NCBI RefSeq assembly: GCF_000145215.1 | Contig: NC_014392.1 | Coordinates: 62,001 to 126,000, forward strand | Length of the DNA: 64,000 bases | From: Caldicellulosiruptor obsidiansis OB47 | GTDB lineage: Bacteria; Bacillota; Thermoanaerobacteria; Caldicellulosiruptorales; Caldicellulosiruptoraceae | Reading direction: 5' to 3' | Position numbers and translations under genes: made by a program | Shown: in pieces, positions 1 to 8,500 of the stretch | Numbering within the stretch: position 1 is the stretch's first letter | Layout: each line of letters starts with the position of its first letter | Notes under the pieces: model-generated | Told to the model about the DNA's origin: nothing | The model's input: the letters and a program-made list of their open reading frames with translations, nothing else | Databases searched by the model: none

Positions 1-1
1 G

Positions 2-376
2 TTGCATGTTGGAAGTGCGACAACAGGCGGAAAGTATAATGATATTACTATCAGACTTACAGCAAGAAACTCGATATATGTTATATACAAAAATCTTCCC
101 TTACCTCTTTTAATAATTAATTTTCCCTTTATTTTATTGGGATACTTAATCAAATTTATATTCTTTGCTAAAAAAGGAAAAGGAAAAATTTACATAAGTG
201 GAGTTCTTGAAGGACTAAAGAATTTACCTAAATTTAAAGAAAAAAGAAAGGAAAACATGAGAAAAAAGGAAATTTCTAACATTAAGCTTGAATGGATTCT
301 TATTAAAGCTACATTTGAATATTTTCACCAATATGTAAAAAGAACACTTTACAATTTAAGAGGTGCAAAGAAATGA
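2..376 (+). CDS. Family 2 glycosyltransferase, C-terminal part (gene runs off the left edge)
   Basis: The visible 124 codons start inside the gene: the first in-frame codon is TTG and no ribosome site is visible. The opening stretch (HVGSATTGG) and the following aromatic-rich segment resemble the C-terminal end of GT2 rhamnosyl/glycosyltransferases. A hydrophobic segment lies at about residues 33-55, and the basic tail could hold the enzyme at the membrane face. The stop overlaps the rfbD start by four bases (ATGA), so the two are translationally coupled in an exopolysaccharide operon. The catalytic GT-A domain lies outside the window, so donor and acceptor sugars cannot be judged. The family call rests on this tail and on context. 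Confidence 0.6.
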   Translation: MHVGSATTGGKYNDITIRLTARNSIYVIYKNLPLPLLIINFPFILLGYLIKFIFFAKKGKGKIYISGVLEGLKNLPKFKEKRKENMRKKEISNIKLEWILIKATFEYFHQYVKRTLYNLRGAKK

Positions 377-1218
377 TACTAATTACAGGTTCCAAAGGCC
401 AACTTGGAAGTGAATTTATAAAGCAGTTTGAAAATAAATATAATGTGAAAGGTATTGACATTGAACAAGTTGATATTACTGATCTTGACAGTACAGTTAA
501 TTATATTTCAGCCATAAAGCCCAGCATCATCATCCACTGTGCGGCTTACACCAATGTAGATGGGTGTGAGAGGGACAAAGACATTGCTTTTAAAGTAAAT
601 GCCATTGGGATACGAAATGTTGCAATGGCTGCAGAAAAAGTTGGTGCAAAGCTTGTATATATATCTACCGACTATGTATTTGATGGAGAAAAAGAAAAGC
701 CATATAACGAATTTGATAGACCAAATCCGATAAGTATATATGGCCTTTCTAAACTTGCGGGAGAGGAATTTGTTAAAACTTTTTGTAGCAGATATTTTAT
801 AGTGAGGATTGCCTGGCTGTATGGTGAAAATGGTAACAACTTTGTAAAAACAATTGTAAAACTTGCTAAAGAAAAAGGCGAAATTGATGTTGTTAATGAT
901 CAAAGAGGTAATCCCACATTTACCAAAGATGTTGTTCAAGCTGTAGAAGTAATGATGAACTCAGAAAAATATGGGATATACCACGTAACAAATGAAGGCA
1001 TAGCTTCTTGGTATGATTTTGCATGTAAGATTGTGGACACGTTTGGGATAAACTGCAAAGTCAATCCAACTACAAGTGATAAATTTATTCGCCCAGCAAA
1101 ACGTCCCAAAAATTCAGCACTTGACAAGATGATGTTAAGACTTGAATTTGGATATAAAATGAGACGTTGGGAAGAGGCTTTTGAAGAGTTTGCTATGCTG
1201 ATGAAAGGAAGAATATAG
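373..1218 (+). CDS. rfbD: dTDP-4-dehydrorhamnose reductase
   Basis: This enzyme catalyses the NADPH-dependent last step of dTDP-L-rhamnose synthesis in the cytoplasm. The 281-residue length is normal for RfbD/RmlD. The N-terminus has the Rossmann glycine motif GSKGQLG (residues 6-12). The YGLSK segment carries the Tyr-x-x-x-Lys pair of extended short-chain dehydrogenases, preceded by STDYVFDG, which is typical of the family. It overlaps the upstream glycosyltransferase by four bases and its stop directly abuts the next glycosyltransferase start. rfbA, rfbB and rfbC are not in the window and may lie further left. The genes around it suggest a rhamnose-containing surface polysaccharide. Confidence 0.93.
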   Translation: MILITGSKGQLGSEFIKQFENKYNVKGIDIEQVDITDLDSTVNYISAIKPSIIIHCAAYTNVDGCERDKDIAFKVNAIGIRNVAMAAEKVGAKLVYISTDYVFDGEKEKPYNEFDRPNPISIYGLSKLAGEEFVKTFCSRYFIVRIAWLYGENGNNFVKTIVKLAKEKGEIDVVNDQRGNPTFTKDVVQAVEVMMNSEKYGIYHVTNEGIASWYDFACKIVDTFGINCKVNPTTSDKFIRPAKRPKNSALDKMMLRLEFGYKMRRWEEAFEEFAMLMKGRI

Positions 1219-2109
1219 ATGGATTTGTCCATAATTATAGTTAATTACAATACCAGGAATTTGCTCAGAAAAACTCTTGAGTCAATATATAAGAATCCCA
1301 CCTATAGAGAACTTGAAATAATTGTGGTGGACAATGCTTCAAGTGATGGTAGCCAAGAGATGGTAAAAAAAGAATTTCCAGATGTTATTTTGATTGAAAA
1401 TAAACAAAATTTAGGGTTTGCTAAAGCTAACAATATAGGTATAAGAATTGCAAAGGGAAAGTACATATTGCTTTTAAATTCAGATACAGAAGTTTTAAAG
1501 GGCACACTTGATAGTTGTATAGATTTTTTGGAGAAAGATGAAGCTAAAGAAATTGGAATTCTTGGATGCAAAGTGGTGCTTTCAGATGGCAAGCTTGATT
1601 TAGCATGTAGAAGGGGGTTTCCTACCCCTAAAAATTCATTTTTTAAGATATTTGGATTTGCGAAGCTATTTCCTAAAAGTAGATTTTTTGCAGGTTACAA
1701 TCTTACATATCTTGATGAAAATCAATCTTATGAAGTTGATTCGGTTGTTGGGGCGTTCATGTTGATAAGGCGTGAAGTTATAGATAAGATAGGTTTACTT
1801 GATGAGGATTATTTCATGTTTGGTGAAGATATAGATTTTTGTTTTAGAGCTAAGCAAAATGGGTTTAAGGTTTACTATTATGCTGATGCAAAAATCATTC
1901 ATCACAAAAGAGGTTCTGGCAGGAATTTGAAGGTTTTGTCAGCTTTTTATGATTCAATGTGGATCTTCTATAGAAAACATTACTATGATAAATATCCAAA
2001 GAGTTTAGCTTTATTGATATTTGTTACAATTAAATTGATTAAATTTTTAAAGCTTGTTCAAACAAAAATAAAGAACACTTTTTCGGAAAGGAAAAAAGGC
2101 CATGCATAG
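1219..2109 (+). CDS. Family 2 glycosyltransferase, rhamnosyltransferase-like
   Basis: A 296-residue cytoplasmic glycosyltransferase with a GT-A fold. The start SIIIVNYNT, the segment VVDNASSDGS and the LNSDTE motif (DxD-like, about residue 90) mark the nucleotide-sugar and metal-binding core. GEDIDFCFRAKQNG near residue 205 matches the acceptor-side ED motif of WbbL-like rhamnosyltransferases. The start codon directly follows the rfbD stop, so it is co-transcribed. It probably transfers rhamnose or another deoxysugar to a lipid-linked exopolysaccharide intermediate. The exact sugar is inferred from context only. The last eight bases overlap the next gene. Confidence 0.85.
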   Translation: MDLSIIIVNYNTRNLLRKTLESIYKNPTYRELEIIVVDNASSDGSQEMVKKEFPDVILIENKQNLGFAKANNIGIRIAKGKYILLLNSDTEVLKGTLDSCIDFLEKDEAKEIGILGCKVVLSDGKLDLACRRGFPTPKNSFFKIFGFAKLFPKSRFFAGYNLTYLDENQSYEVDSVVGAFMLIRREVIDKIGLLDEDYFMFGEDIDFCFRAKQNGFKVYYYADAKIIHHKRGSGRNLKVLSAFYDSMWIFYRKHYYDKYPKSLALLIFVTIKLIKFLKLVQTKIKNTFSERKKGHA

Positions 2110-3475
2110 TCTTAAGAGTTTATATGCAAATCTTAATAAAGTTTTTGACATAGTAGTAGTTTTTTTATCTTTCTTTATTGCGTGGTTTATAAAGTTTGAA
2201 AGTAACTTGTTTCCCAAAGTGGGTCATTTAGATGTTGAGAACTACTTGCTGATATTAGCTATATTTTTGCCATCTTATTTTTTGTTAGCTCTTATTTCAA
2301 AGGTTTATCAACCAGCAGCAAAAAGTTCAGCATTGAGAGTGTCACTCAAACTTTTTAGGGCAAATGTAATATCGTTGGCAGTTGTTGTTATAATTTTTTA
2401 CATTATTAAGCAAGTTGATTATTCAAGAATTTTTTTGGCATTGTTTACGTTGATAAACTTTACTTTAAGTTTGATTAGTCGGTATATTTTAATACGTTTG
2501 ATAATTTCAAATAAAACCAAGTTTATCAAACAGGAAAATATTCTCATCATAGGAGCAAATGATTTATCAGATAATTTAATTCTCAAAATCAAAACCTCAC
2601 CTTATGTTGAGTATAATGTGATCGGCATTATTGATGATTACTCAAAGAGTGCGCTTGCTAAGAGCTCTGAACTTGAAAATGTCATAAAGATGCATCATGT
2701 AGATGAGATAATCATTGCTCTGAGACTTGAGGAATATAAAAAGCTTCCCTGGATAATAAACATCTGTGAGAAATATGGCATAAGAACATATATAATTCCA
2801 GATTATTTAAGGTATATTCCCTCAAAAGCTCAAATCGAAGAGTTTGAAGGAATTCCTCTTATAAACATACGATATTCTCCCCTTGACGAGTGGACAAACA
2901 GGTTTATAAAAAGGAGTTTTGATATTGTTGTTTCTCTGATTGGACTGATTTTATGTCTTCCTTTATTCATAATTATTGCAATTTTGATAAAATTGACATC
3001 AAAAGGGCCAGTTTTGTTTACTCAAGAGAGAGTAGGTTACAACAGGCGCATTTTCAAAATGCACAAGTTCAGAACCATGTATGTTCAAGACCCTGATGAA
3101 GAAAAAGTGAGATGGACAACAAAAGATGATCCAAGAAGAACACCAATTGGCAGGATTTTGCGCAGGCTTTCTTTAGATGAACTTCCACAGCTTTGGGATG
3201 TTTTGGTTGGCAATATGAGCCTTGTTGGACCAAGACCTGAAAGACCATATTTTGTAGAAAAGTTTAAGGAGGAAATCCCGAAATACATGATAAAGCATCG
3301 TGTGCGCCCAGGAATTACCGGCTGGGCTCAGATTCATGGACTCAGAGGAGATACTTCAATTGAAGAGAGGATAAAATATGATATCTGGTACATAGAAAAC
3401 TGGTCTTTTTGGCTTGATATTAAGATCATATTAGCAACCATATTTGGTGGAAAGTTTATGGAAAATGCATATTAG
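2102..3475 (+). CDS. Undecaprenyl-phosphate glycosylphosphotransferase (exopolysaccharide initiating enzyme)
   Basis: A 457-residue polyprenyl glycosylphosphotransferase of the WbaP/CpsE/WcaJ type. It moves a sugar-1-phosphate from a nucleotide sugar to undecaprenyl phosphate and so starts repeat-unit synthesis. The N-terminal half has four or five membrane segments (about residues 15-130), followed by a Rossmann-like region (ILIIGANDLS). A further hydrophobic helix near 280-300 leads into the catalytic bacterial sugar transferase domain. That domain carries FTQERVGYN, KFRTM, the SLDELPQLWDV segment and GPRPERP, all family hallmarks. It is the last gene of the cluster and overlaps the preceding gene by eight bases. 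The sugar specificity is not evident. Confidence 0.92.
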   Translation: MHSLKSLYANLNKVFDIVVVFLSFFIAWFIKFESNLFPKVGHLDVENYLLILAIFLPSYFLLALISKVYQPAAKSSALRVSLKLFRANVISLAVVVIIFYIIKQVDYSRIFLALFTLINFTLSLISRYILIRLIISNKTKFIKQENILIIGANDLSDNLILKIKTSPYVEYNVIGIIDDYSKSALAKSSELENVIKMHHVDEIIIALRLEEYKKLPWIINICEKYGIRTYIIPDYLRYIPSKAQIEEFEGIPLINIRYSPLDEWTNRFIKRSFDIVVSLIGLILCLPLFIIIAILIKLTSKGPVLFTQERVGYNRRIFKMHKFRTMYVQDPDEEKVRWTTKDDPRRTPIGRILRRLSLDELPQLWDVLVGNMSLVGPRPERPYFVEKFKEEIPKYMIKHRVRPGITGWAQIHGLRGDTSIEERIKYDIWYIENWSFWLDIKIILATIFGGKFMENAY

Positions 3476-3503
3476 GGGTGTTTTTTGAAGTAATCAACAA
3501 CAG

Positions 3504-3533
3504 TTGAGGTTTTAATACCAAATCTGATACAAT
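3504..3533 (+). promoter_or_regulatory. Probable sigma-A promoter of the coiled-coil gene
   Basis: TTGAGG (3504-3509) and TACAAT (3528-3533) are separated by 18 bp. The -10 box overlaps an upstream in-frame ATG at 3532. This rules that ATG out and supports the ATG at 3568, which has a GGAGG ribosome site. Confidence 0.55.
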
Positions 3534-3567
3534 GATAAAAAAACAAATCCTCTATGGAGGCACTGAA

Positions 3568-4159
3568 ATGTCAGAAATGGAAATGTTAGAGAGGATAGTC
3601 TCAGGGATAGAAGAGTTAAAAACAGATATGAAAGAAGTAAAGCTGCGCCTTGACAGGGTTGAAGAGAGGCTTGACAAAGTAGAGAAGAGACTTAACAATG
3701 TTGAAGCAAGACTCGACAGAGTTGAGGAAAGACTTGACAAAGTAGAGGCAAGGCTTGATAGAGTGGAGGTAGAAATTGGTAATTTAAAAGAAAAAGTTGG
3801 TGAACTTGAGAGTAGAGTTAGCAGGGTAGAAAGCGAACTTGTAGGGCTCAAAGAAGGAGTAGGTGCCTTGGAGGGAAGAGTAGGTGCTTTGGAAGAAAGA
3901 GTCGGTGCGCTGGAAGGAGAAGTACATGACTTAAAACAGGCTGTAGAAGAGAACACAGGATGTATAAATACTCTTTACAACAGCTTTGCTATAAGTTTTT
4001 GACTTTAAGAAAGATATGGAAAAGATCAAAGAAGGCATGATAGAATTTAAAGAGGAGACATCTAAGAAAATAGAAAACCTAATTGAAGTTACAGAAAAGA
4101 CAAAAGAAGAATATGGTCGACACGACATTGACCTTAGAATAATAAAAGAAAAAATATGA
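3568..4159 (+). pseudogene. Coiled-coil protein gene with a single-base frameshift
   Basis: The first frame (3568-4002) encodes tandem seven-residue repeats such as RLDRVEE, RLDKVEA and RVGALEG, which predict one long, highly charged coiled coil. It has no signal peptide or membrane segment. It stops at TGA 4000-4002, just after a run of five T (3996-4000). Removing one T joins it in frame to a further charged segment (FDFKKDMEKIKEGM...) that ends at 4159, giving a protein of about 196 residues. The gene is therefore either broken by a +1 slip or affected by a sequencing error. The start at 3568 is chosen from the GGAGG site and the promoter position. Function is unknown. It is monocistronic, with a terminator after it. 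Confidence 0.6.
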
Positions 4160-4212
4160 ATTGTAATTTAAAAACTTTAATAATAAAAATTGGGAGCAAA
4201 AACTTAAAAAAT

Positions 4213-4248
4213 AAATGCTGCAGTTTGCGCTATTGAACTGCAGCATTT
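4213..4248. terminator. Bidirectional terminator hairpin between convergent genes
   Basis: A perfect 13-bp stem (4213-4225 with 4236-4248, AAATGCTGCAGTT arm) and a 10-base loop lie between the plus-strand coiled-coil gene and the minus-strand macro-domain gene. The A/T-rich outer pairs give short U tracts in both directions. Confidence 0.75.
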
Positions 4249-4269
4249 ATTGTATATGGGTTGTTATTT

Positions 4270-4815
4270 TTAACTACTGAATTTGCTATTATAGTAGCTT
4301 AAAAAGTAATTAAATGTCTCATCATCAAAAAGGCAAAAGACAACCTTTTCAATGCTTGTTTTGATGCTGCTTAGAAAATCAATTGAAGTGTCAATCAAAA
4401 TCTTTGCGCACCTGTCCTTTGGAAAGCCAAATATGCCACTTGAAACAGCTGGCAGTGCTATACTTTTCAAATTGTAAAGGTGAGCAAGATACAGGCTGTT
4501 GTAGATTGCTCTAGAGAGCTTTTCATCCTCATTGCCTTCACCATAGATTGGTCCGACTGTATGTATTACAAACTTGCAAGGCAAGCGATAAGCATTTGTT
4601 ATCACAGCATTTCCTGTTGGCAGAAAGCCAATCTTTTTTATAATCTCATCTGATTCTTTTTGTATCTCCTGCCCACCTGCCCTTACAATTGCAAGAGCAA
4701 CGCCACCGCCATGTTTTAAGTGAGAATTTGCAGCATTTACAATTGCGTCAACCTGCTCTTTTGTTATATCACCTTTTTTGATAATGATCTTTTGTAAAAT
4801 CTCTTTTGCAGACAA
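4270..4815 (-). CDS. Macro-domain protein (ADP-ribose binding / O-acetyl-ADP-ribose deacetylase family)
   Basis: A 181-residue single macro domain. The VNAANS motif near residue 26, the GGGVA loop and SSGIFGFP near residue 125 form the ADP-ribose pocket of the MacroD/YmdB group. Members bind ADP-ribose and often hydrolyse O-acetyl-ADP-ribose or remove ADP-ribose from targets; which activity applies here cannot be told. The start is TTG at 4813-4815, placed by a GGGGGTGAT ribosome site about 8 bases upstream. It lies 20 bp behind a small anchored protein gene on the same strand and probably shares its promoter. Confidence 0.9.
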   Translation of the reverse strand: MSAKEILQKIIIKKGDITKEQVDAIVNAANSHLKHGGGVALAIVRAGGQEIQKESDEIIKKIGFLPTGNAVITNAYRLPCKFVIHTVGPIYGEGNEDEKLSRAIYNSLYLAHLYNLKSIALPAVSSGIFGFPKDRCAKILIDTSIDFLSSIKTSIEKVVFCLFDDETFNYFLSYYNSKFSS

Positions 4816-4835
4816 CTGATAATCACCCCCAAACT

Positions 4836-5210
4836 TTAAAAATTTTTCAGCTGACTTGTCTGCTGGGCTTTGTTTTTGCTTACAATTTCGTCAAACACAG
4901 CTTTTGTGTCAATGCCAAATTTTTCTAAAGAGGAAAGAATGCTGAGGCACACAGTAACTTGAGTAAAAAGGCTTGCAGCAAGTAATTTTCCGCAATCTGT
5001 GGTTGGAAAAGAAGAGTATTCTTCCAAATTTCTTTTTATATCTTGAGATACGCTATTGTAAACTTGAACAAGCTCATCAAACGACTTTTGCTCGGGTGCA
5101 ATCTTTATAAGAGGTTTTTTCTTTTTAAAAGGAAATCTCAATTTATTGCAAATTATTATAAGGCCTATACCAGACAAAAGACCAAGTACAAAAATCAAAG
5201 TGACCTTCAA
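4836..5210 (-). CDS. Small membrane-anchored protein of unknown function
   Basis: About 124 residues. A hydrophobic helix at the N-terminus (VTLIFVLGLLSGIGLIIIC) is followed by a basic stretch (KKKK). This predicts a single-pass anchor with a soluble, mostly helical cytoplasmic domain. A longer reading frame opens with TTG at 5226-5228. I prefer the TTG at 5208-5210 because AAAGGATG sits at a proper distance before it, and a TATAAT box at 5234-5239 would put the transcript start near the upstream TTG. It is probably the first gene of a two-gene operon with the macro-domain protein. No family was recognised. Confidence 0.6.
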   Translation of the reverse strand: MKVTLIFVLGLLSGIGLIIICNKLRFPFKKKKPLIKIAPEQKSFDELVQVYNSVSQDIKRNLEEYSSFPTTDCGKLLAASLFTQVTVCLSILSSLEKFGIDTKAVFDEIVSKNKAQQTSQLKNF

Positions 5211-5233
5211 GCAATCACATCCTTTCAAAAATT

Positions 5234-5263
5234 ATTATACATCAAATTTATAAAACGCATCAA
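5234..5263 (-). promoter_or_regulatory. Probable promoter for the small anchored protein / macro-domain operon
   Basis: Read on the minus strand: TTGATG (5263-5258), an 18-bp spacer, then a perfect TATAAT (5239-5234). It decides the start of the downstream gene in favour of 5210. Confidence 0.6.
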
Positions 5264-5541
5264 AAGCTTTAAATGTTACATTTAATTGGCTTCACCTCTA
5301 AAATCAGTTTTTAGATTTTCTCCACTTTGCTTGTGACCATTTTTCTCTTTTCGATAGCCACAAAAGATAATTATATTCCTTAACAGCAATTTTCAAAGTT
5401 CAATTTTTATGCGAAGTTTTCAAAATAGACTTTCATCCTACAAAAAATACATATTGACAAATTTTAATAGAATAACTAAAATGTAAATTGTATTTTTCAT
5501 CTTGATAGCAACAAAAACATTTAATGGGAGGTAAATAAGAA
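5264..5541. other. Intergenic region between divergent genes
   Basis: A/T-rich DNA between the minus-strand operon and the large SLH gene. The only clear signals are the promoter at 5454-5482 and the ribosome site GGGAGG just before 5542. I see no gene or RNA structure in 5285-5450. Confidence 0.5.
5454..5482 (+). promoter_or_regulatory. Strong sigma-A-type promoter of the SLH-transglutaminase gene
   Basis: A perfect TTGACA (5454-5459), 17-bp spacer and TAAAAT (5477-5482) lie about 60 bp upstream of the ATG at 5542. This is the best consensus promoter in the window and fits an abundant surface protein. Confidence 0.75.
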
Positions 5542-8500
5542 ATGCATTCTTTTCGCAAAGGGATTGCGGTAATAGCGGTTTTTGCTTTTGTGTTTAATTT
5601 TATCTTCCCAATTGCAGCTGTTCAAGCTGCATTTAAAGATATAAACTCAAACTATTGGGCAAAAGACCTTATCGAAAAATGGGGCAATACATACCAGGTT
5701 GTAAAAGGATATTCTGATGGTACTTTTAAACCTTCTCAGTATATAAGCAGAGCTGAGTTTGCTAAGCTTTTAGCAAATGTCATAAGAGAAATTTCTATAG
5801 ATGCTGGGATAAATTTTAAGGATGTAAAAAAGACAGATTGGTATTATTCAGCTTTGAATTCATTGTCAAGATACATAACTGGATACAATGACCAAACATT
5901 CAAACCTAACAAAAATATAACAAGAGAAGAGGCAGCTGTCATATGTGCCAGAGTATTTGGAATTGACCAGATCAATGACAACAATGTGCTTTCTGCTTTT
6001 AAAGATGCAGATGAGATCTCTTCATGGTCAAGAAATTATGTAGCTGCGCTTGTACAGAAAAATTATATAAAAGGATACCCAGATAACACATTTAAACCCA
6101 AAAAGTTTATAACTCGTGCAGAGGCATTGAGTATCTTAGACAATATCATAGGTTTACTTTTATATAAAGAGGGATATTACACTTCAAAGGAAGTAAAAGG
6201 CAATCTTGTTATCAACAAGTCTGGTGTAAGAATAAATGGCTTTTCAGTAAACGGAAATGTAATTATTGCGGAAGGTGTGGGTAAGGGAAGTGTAAAGATT
6301 GAGAATTCCAATATTAATGGCAGCATTATAATTCGCGGTGGTGGTGAACACAGTGTAACTTTAGAAAATGTAAAAGCACAAAAGGTAAAAGTTGACAATA
6401 TTCAAGCGGCTACGAGAGTTATAGTTTCAGGAAATTCTAATATTGAAAAAGTAGAAGTAAAAGAAAATGCAATAATAGAGAATTTATCGAAGTTACCAAT
6501 AAAAAGCATTGTGATTAGTTCAAATGAATCTTCAAGTATTTCTGTTTCTATAAAAGGAAATGCAGAGAGGGTTGAAATTATTTCGGCAAGGGCAGAAGTT
6601 AATATAACTCAAGGGAATATAAATAAGGTTATAATTCAAAACCAAGCAAATTTGAAAGTTGAAACAAACTCGAAAATACAGGAGCTGACTGTAAATTCGC
6701 AGAATGTGAATATACTATCCCAGGGCATGATCGAAAAAATACAAGTAAATGAAGAGAGGGTATATGTAAATAATAATGAGGTCACAAAAGGACAAATAGT
6801 TACAGTAATAGATGGTAAAACAGAAAAAATCCAAAATCAGCAGCAAACTTCAAGTCAGAGTAATACGAGCAGTACCAGTTCCCAAACAACATCAAATAAC
6901 ACAGCTTCACTTTCAGAGGGAGGCAGCCAGGGTTCTGTTGGAAGTATAGGAAGCACAACATCGTCCAGTTCTGGACAAACAGGAGGGACATCTTCTGGCA
7001 CAACAGGCAGTTTGCCATCAGGTTCAACAGGTGTGTCAAGCTCAGGAATTGTAGCTTTGGTTTCTGTTGACAAGGAAACAATTACAGTAGGTCAGGACAA
7101 TACTGTCAGTGTTACAGTTAAAGATGCTCAGGGCAATCCTCTTGCTGGCAAATTGGTAACGATAGAGGGTAAAAGTAGCTATACAAATTCAAATGGTGTT
7201 GCAACAATTTCACTGAATGTTTTTGAGAGTAAAGAATTAATTATAAATGTGGATGGAAAAAACTATGGTGGACTTTTGTATGCAATCAAGCCAACAGAAG
7301 GTGTTATAAAACTTAAGTTAAAGACAGCTACTGATATTTATGAAAACCAGTTTAATGTAAAAGTGGTAGGGCGCTCTTCGCAGTTTAGCCAAACATATCA
7401 GGTAAACACAACTGAATTAGGCGTAATTGTGCCAGTAGGAAATGATTATAAAATCTTGGCATGGAAGTATGCTGCTGAGAAGGGGCTTATTTATGCGTTG
7501 CTTGAAGAAGTAAATGTGGTAAGCGGAATGAACAGAATTGTTGTAGACACAACAACGTCTGAGTTTGTAAATGCTACTATAAGCTTCTCTTATGAAAACA
7601 AAGCGTTGACAGATTATGAGTTTTCAGTGGCAAATAGTACTTACAGTGATGTTTTTACAACCGATGATGTAAAAGTAAATCTCCAGAACAGCCAGATAAA
7701 TATAATTGCAAACAAAGGAACGTATACAATTAAGGTTGCAAAGGAGATAAATGGCGAAAAATTATATTTTGTAAGAACATGCCAGCTAAATACATCAGGT
7801 GCAACTTTACAATTTGCATTTACCTCGCTTAAAAAGTTAACATTTACATTTAATGGATTATTCAATTTAACCTCAGTTGCAGAAAGTGTGTATGTAAAGC
7901 TGAACAACCAAAGATATCAGTTGTCTGATGATTTGAGCGTTTATCTACCTAAAGGGACATATACCTTAGATGAGGTTGTGGTAAATGTTTATGATGCTAA
8001 TAATTCACATTTAAGATACACTTTTGCTGTAGATAAAAATAACTCTCCTTTATCAATTGATCTTACTTCGTCCAATGAAGAAGTGACAAAAGAAATAGAT
8101 TTTAATATAAACGAAAGCGAAAGCAACTTTATTGTTTGTAACGTAAATGATGAAAAAATAACAAGTTTAAAAGCAAGATCTGTCGCTGTTTTGTACGAAA
8201 ATGTAAAAACGGTTAGTGGTTACAATTTAGATGTTGTAGTAAATGATGTATATTCTAATTTCCTTGGATTTGAGATACCGTACGGGACAAACATATCACT
8301 GCAGGATGGTGCGCAGCTACGTCCTCTTAGTGTATTGGCAACAAAGATATTGGAAAATAATGTTTGTGCAACTTTGTTCTATACACCAAGTGAGATAGCA
8401 GACGGCAATTATACATTAGTAGTTCAAAAAGATTTAGGACCACTTTATGAAAACCGCGTTTTAGCAGAAAGTTATTCATTTGAAATTAACTCAAATGGCG

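Noticed and set aside
508..939. Minus-strand open frame of 143 codons
   Set aside because: Lies fully inside rfbD, which has clear family motifs; no ribosome site and no protein pattern.
3640..3930. Regular DNA repeats that might suggest a repeat array
   Set aside because: Period of 21 bases in frame with a heptad coiled coil; no spacers, so not CRISPR.
3552..3956. Minus-strand Ser/Leu-rich frame of 134 codons
   Set aside because: Complement of the coiled-coil heptad repeats; low-complexity shadow.
5043..5285. Plus-strand open frame of 80 codons
   Set aside because: Antisense to the small anchored protein gene; no ribosome site and crosses that gene's promoter.
6800..7081. Two minus-strand frames opposite the linker of the SLH protein
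   Set aside because: Shadow of Ser/Thr/Gly-rich codons; no independent support.
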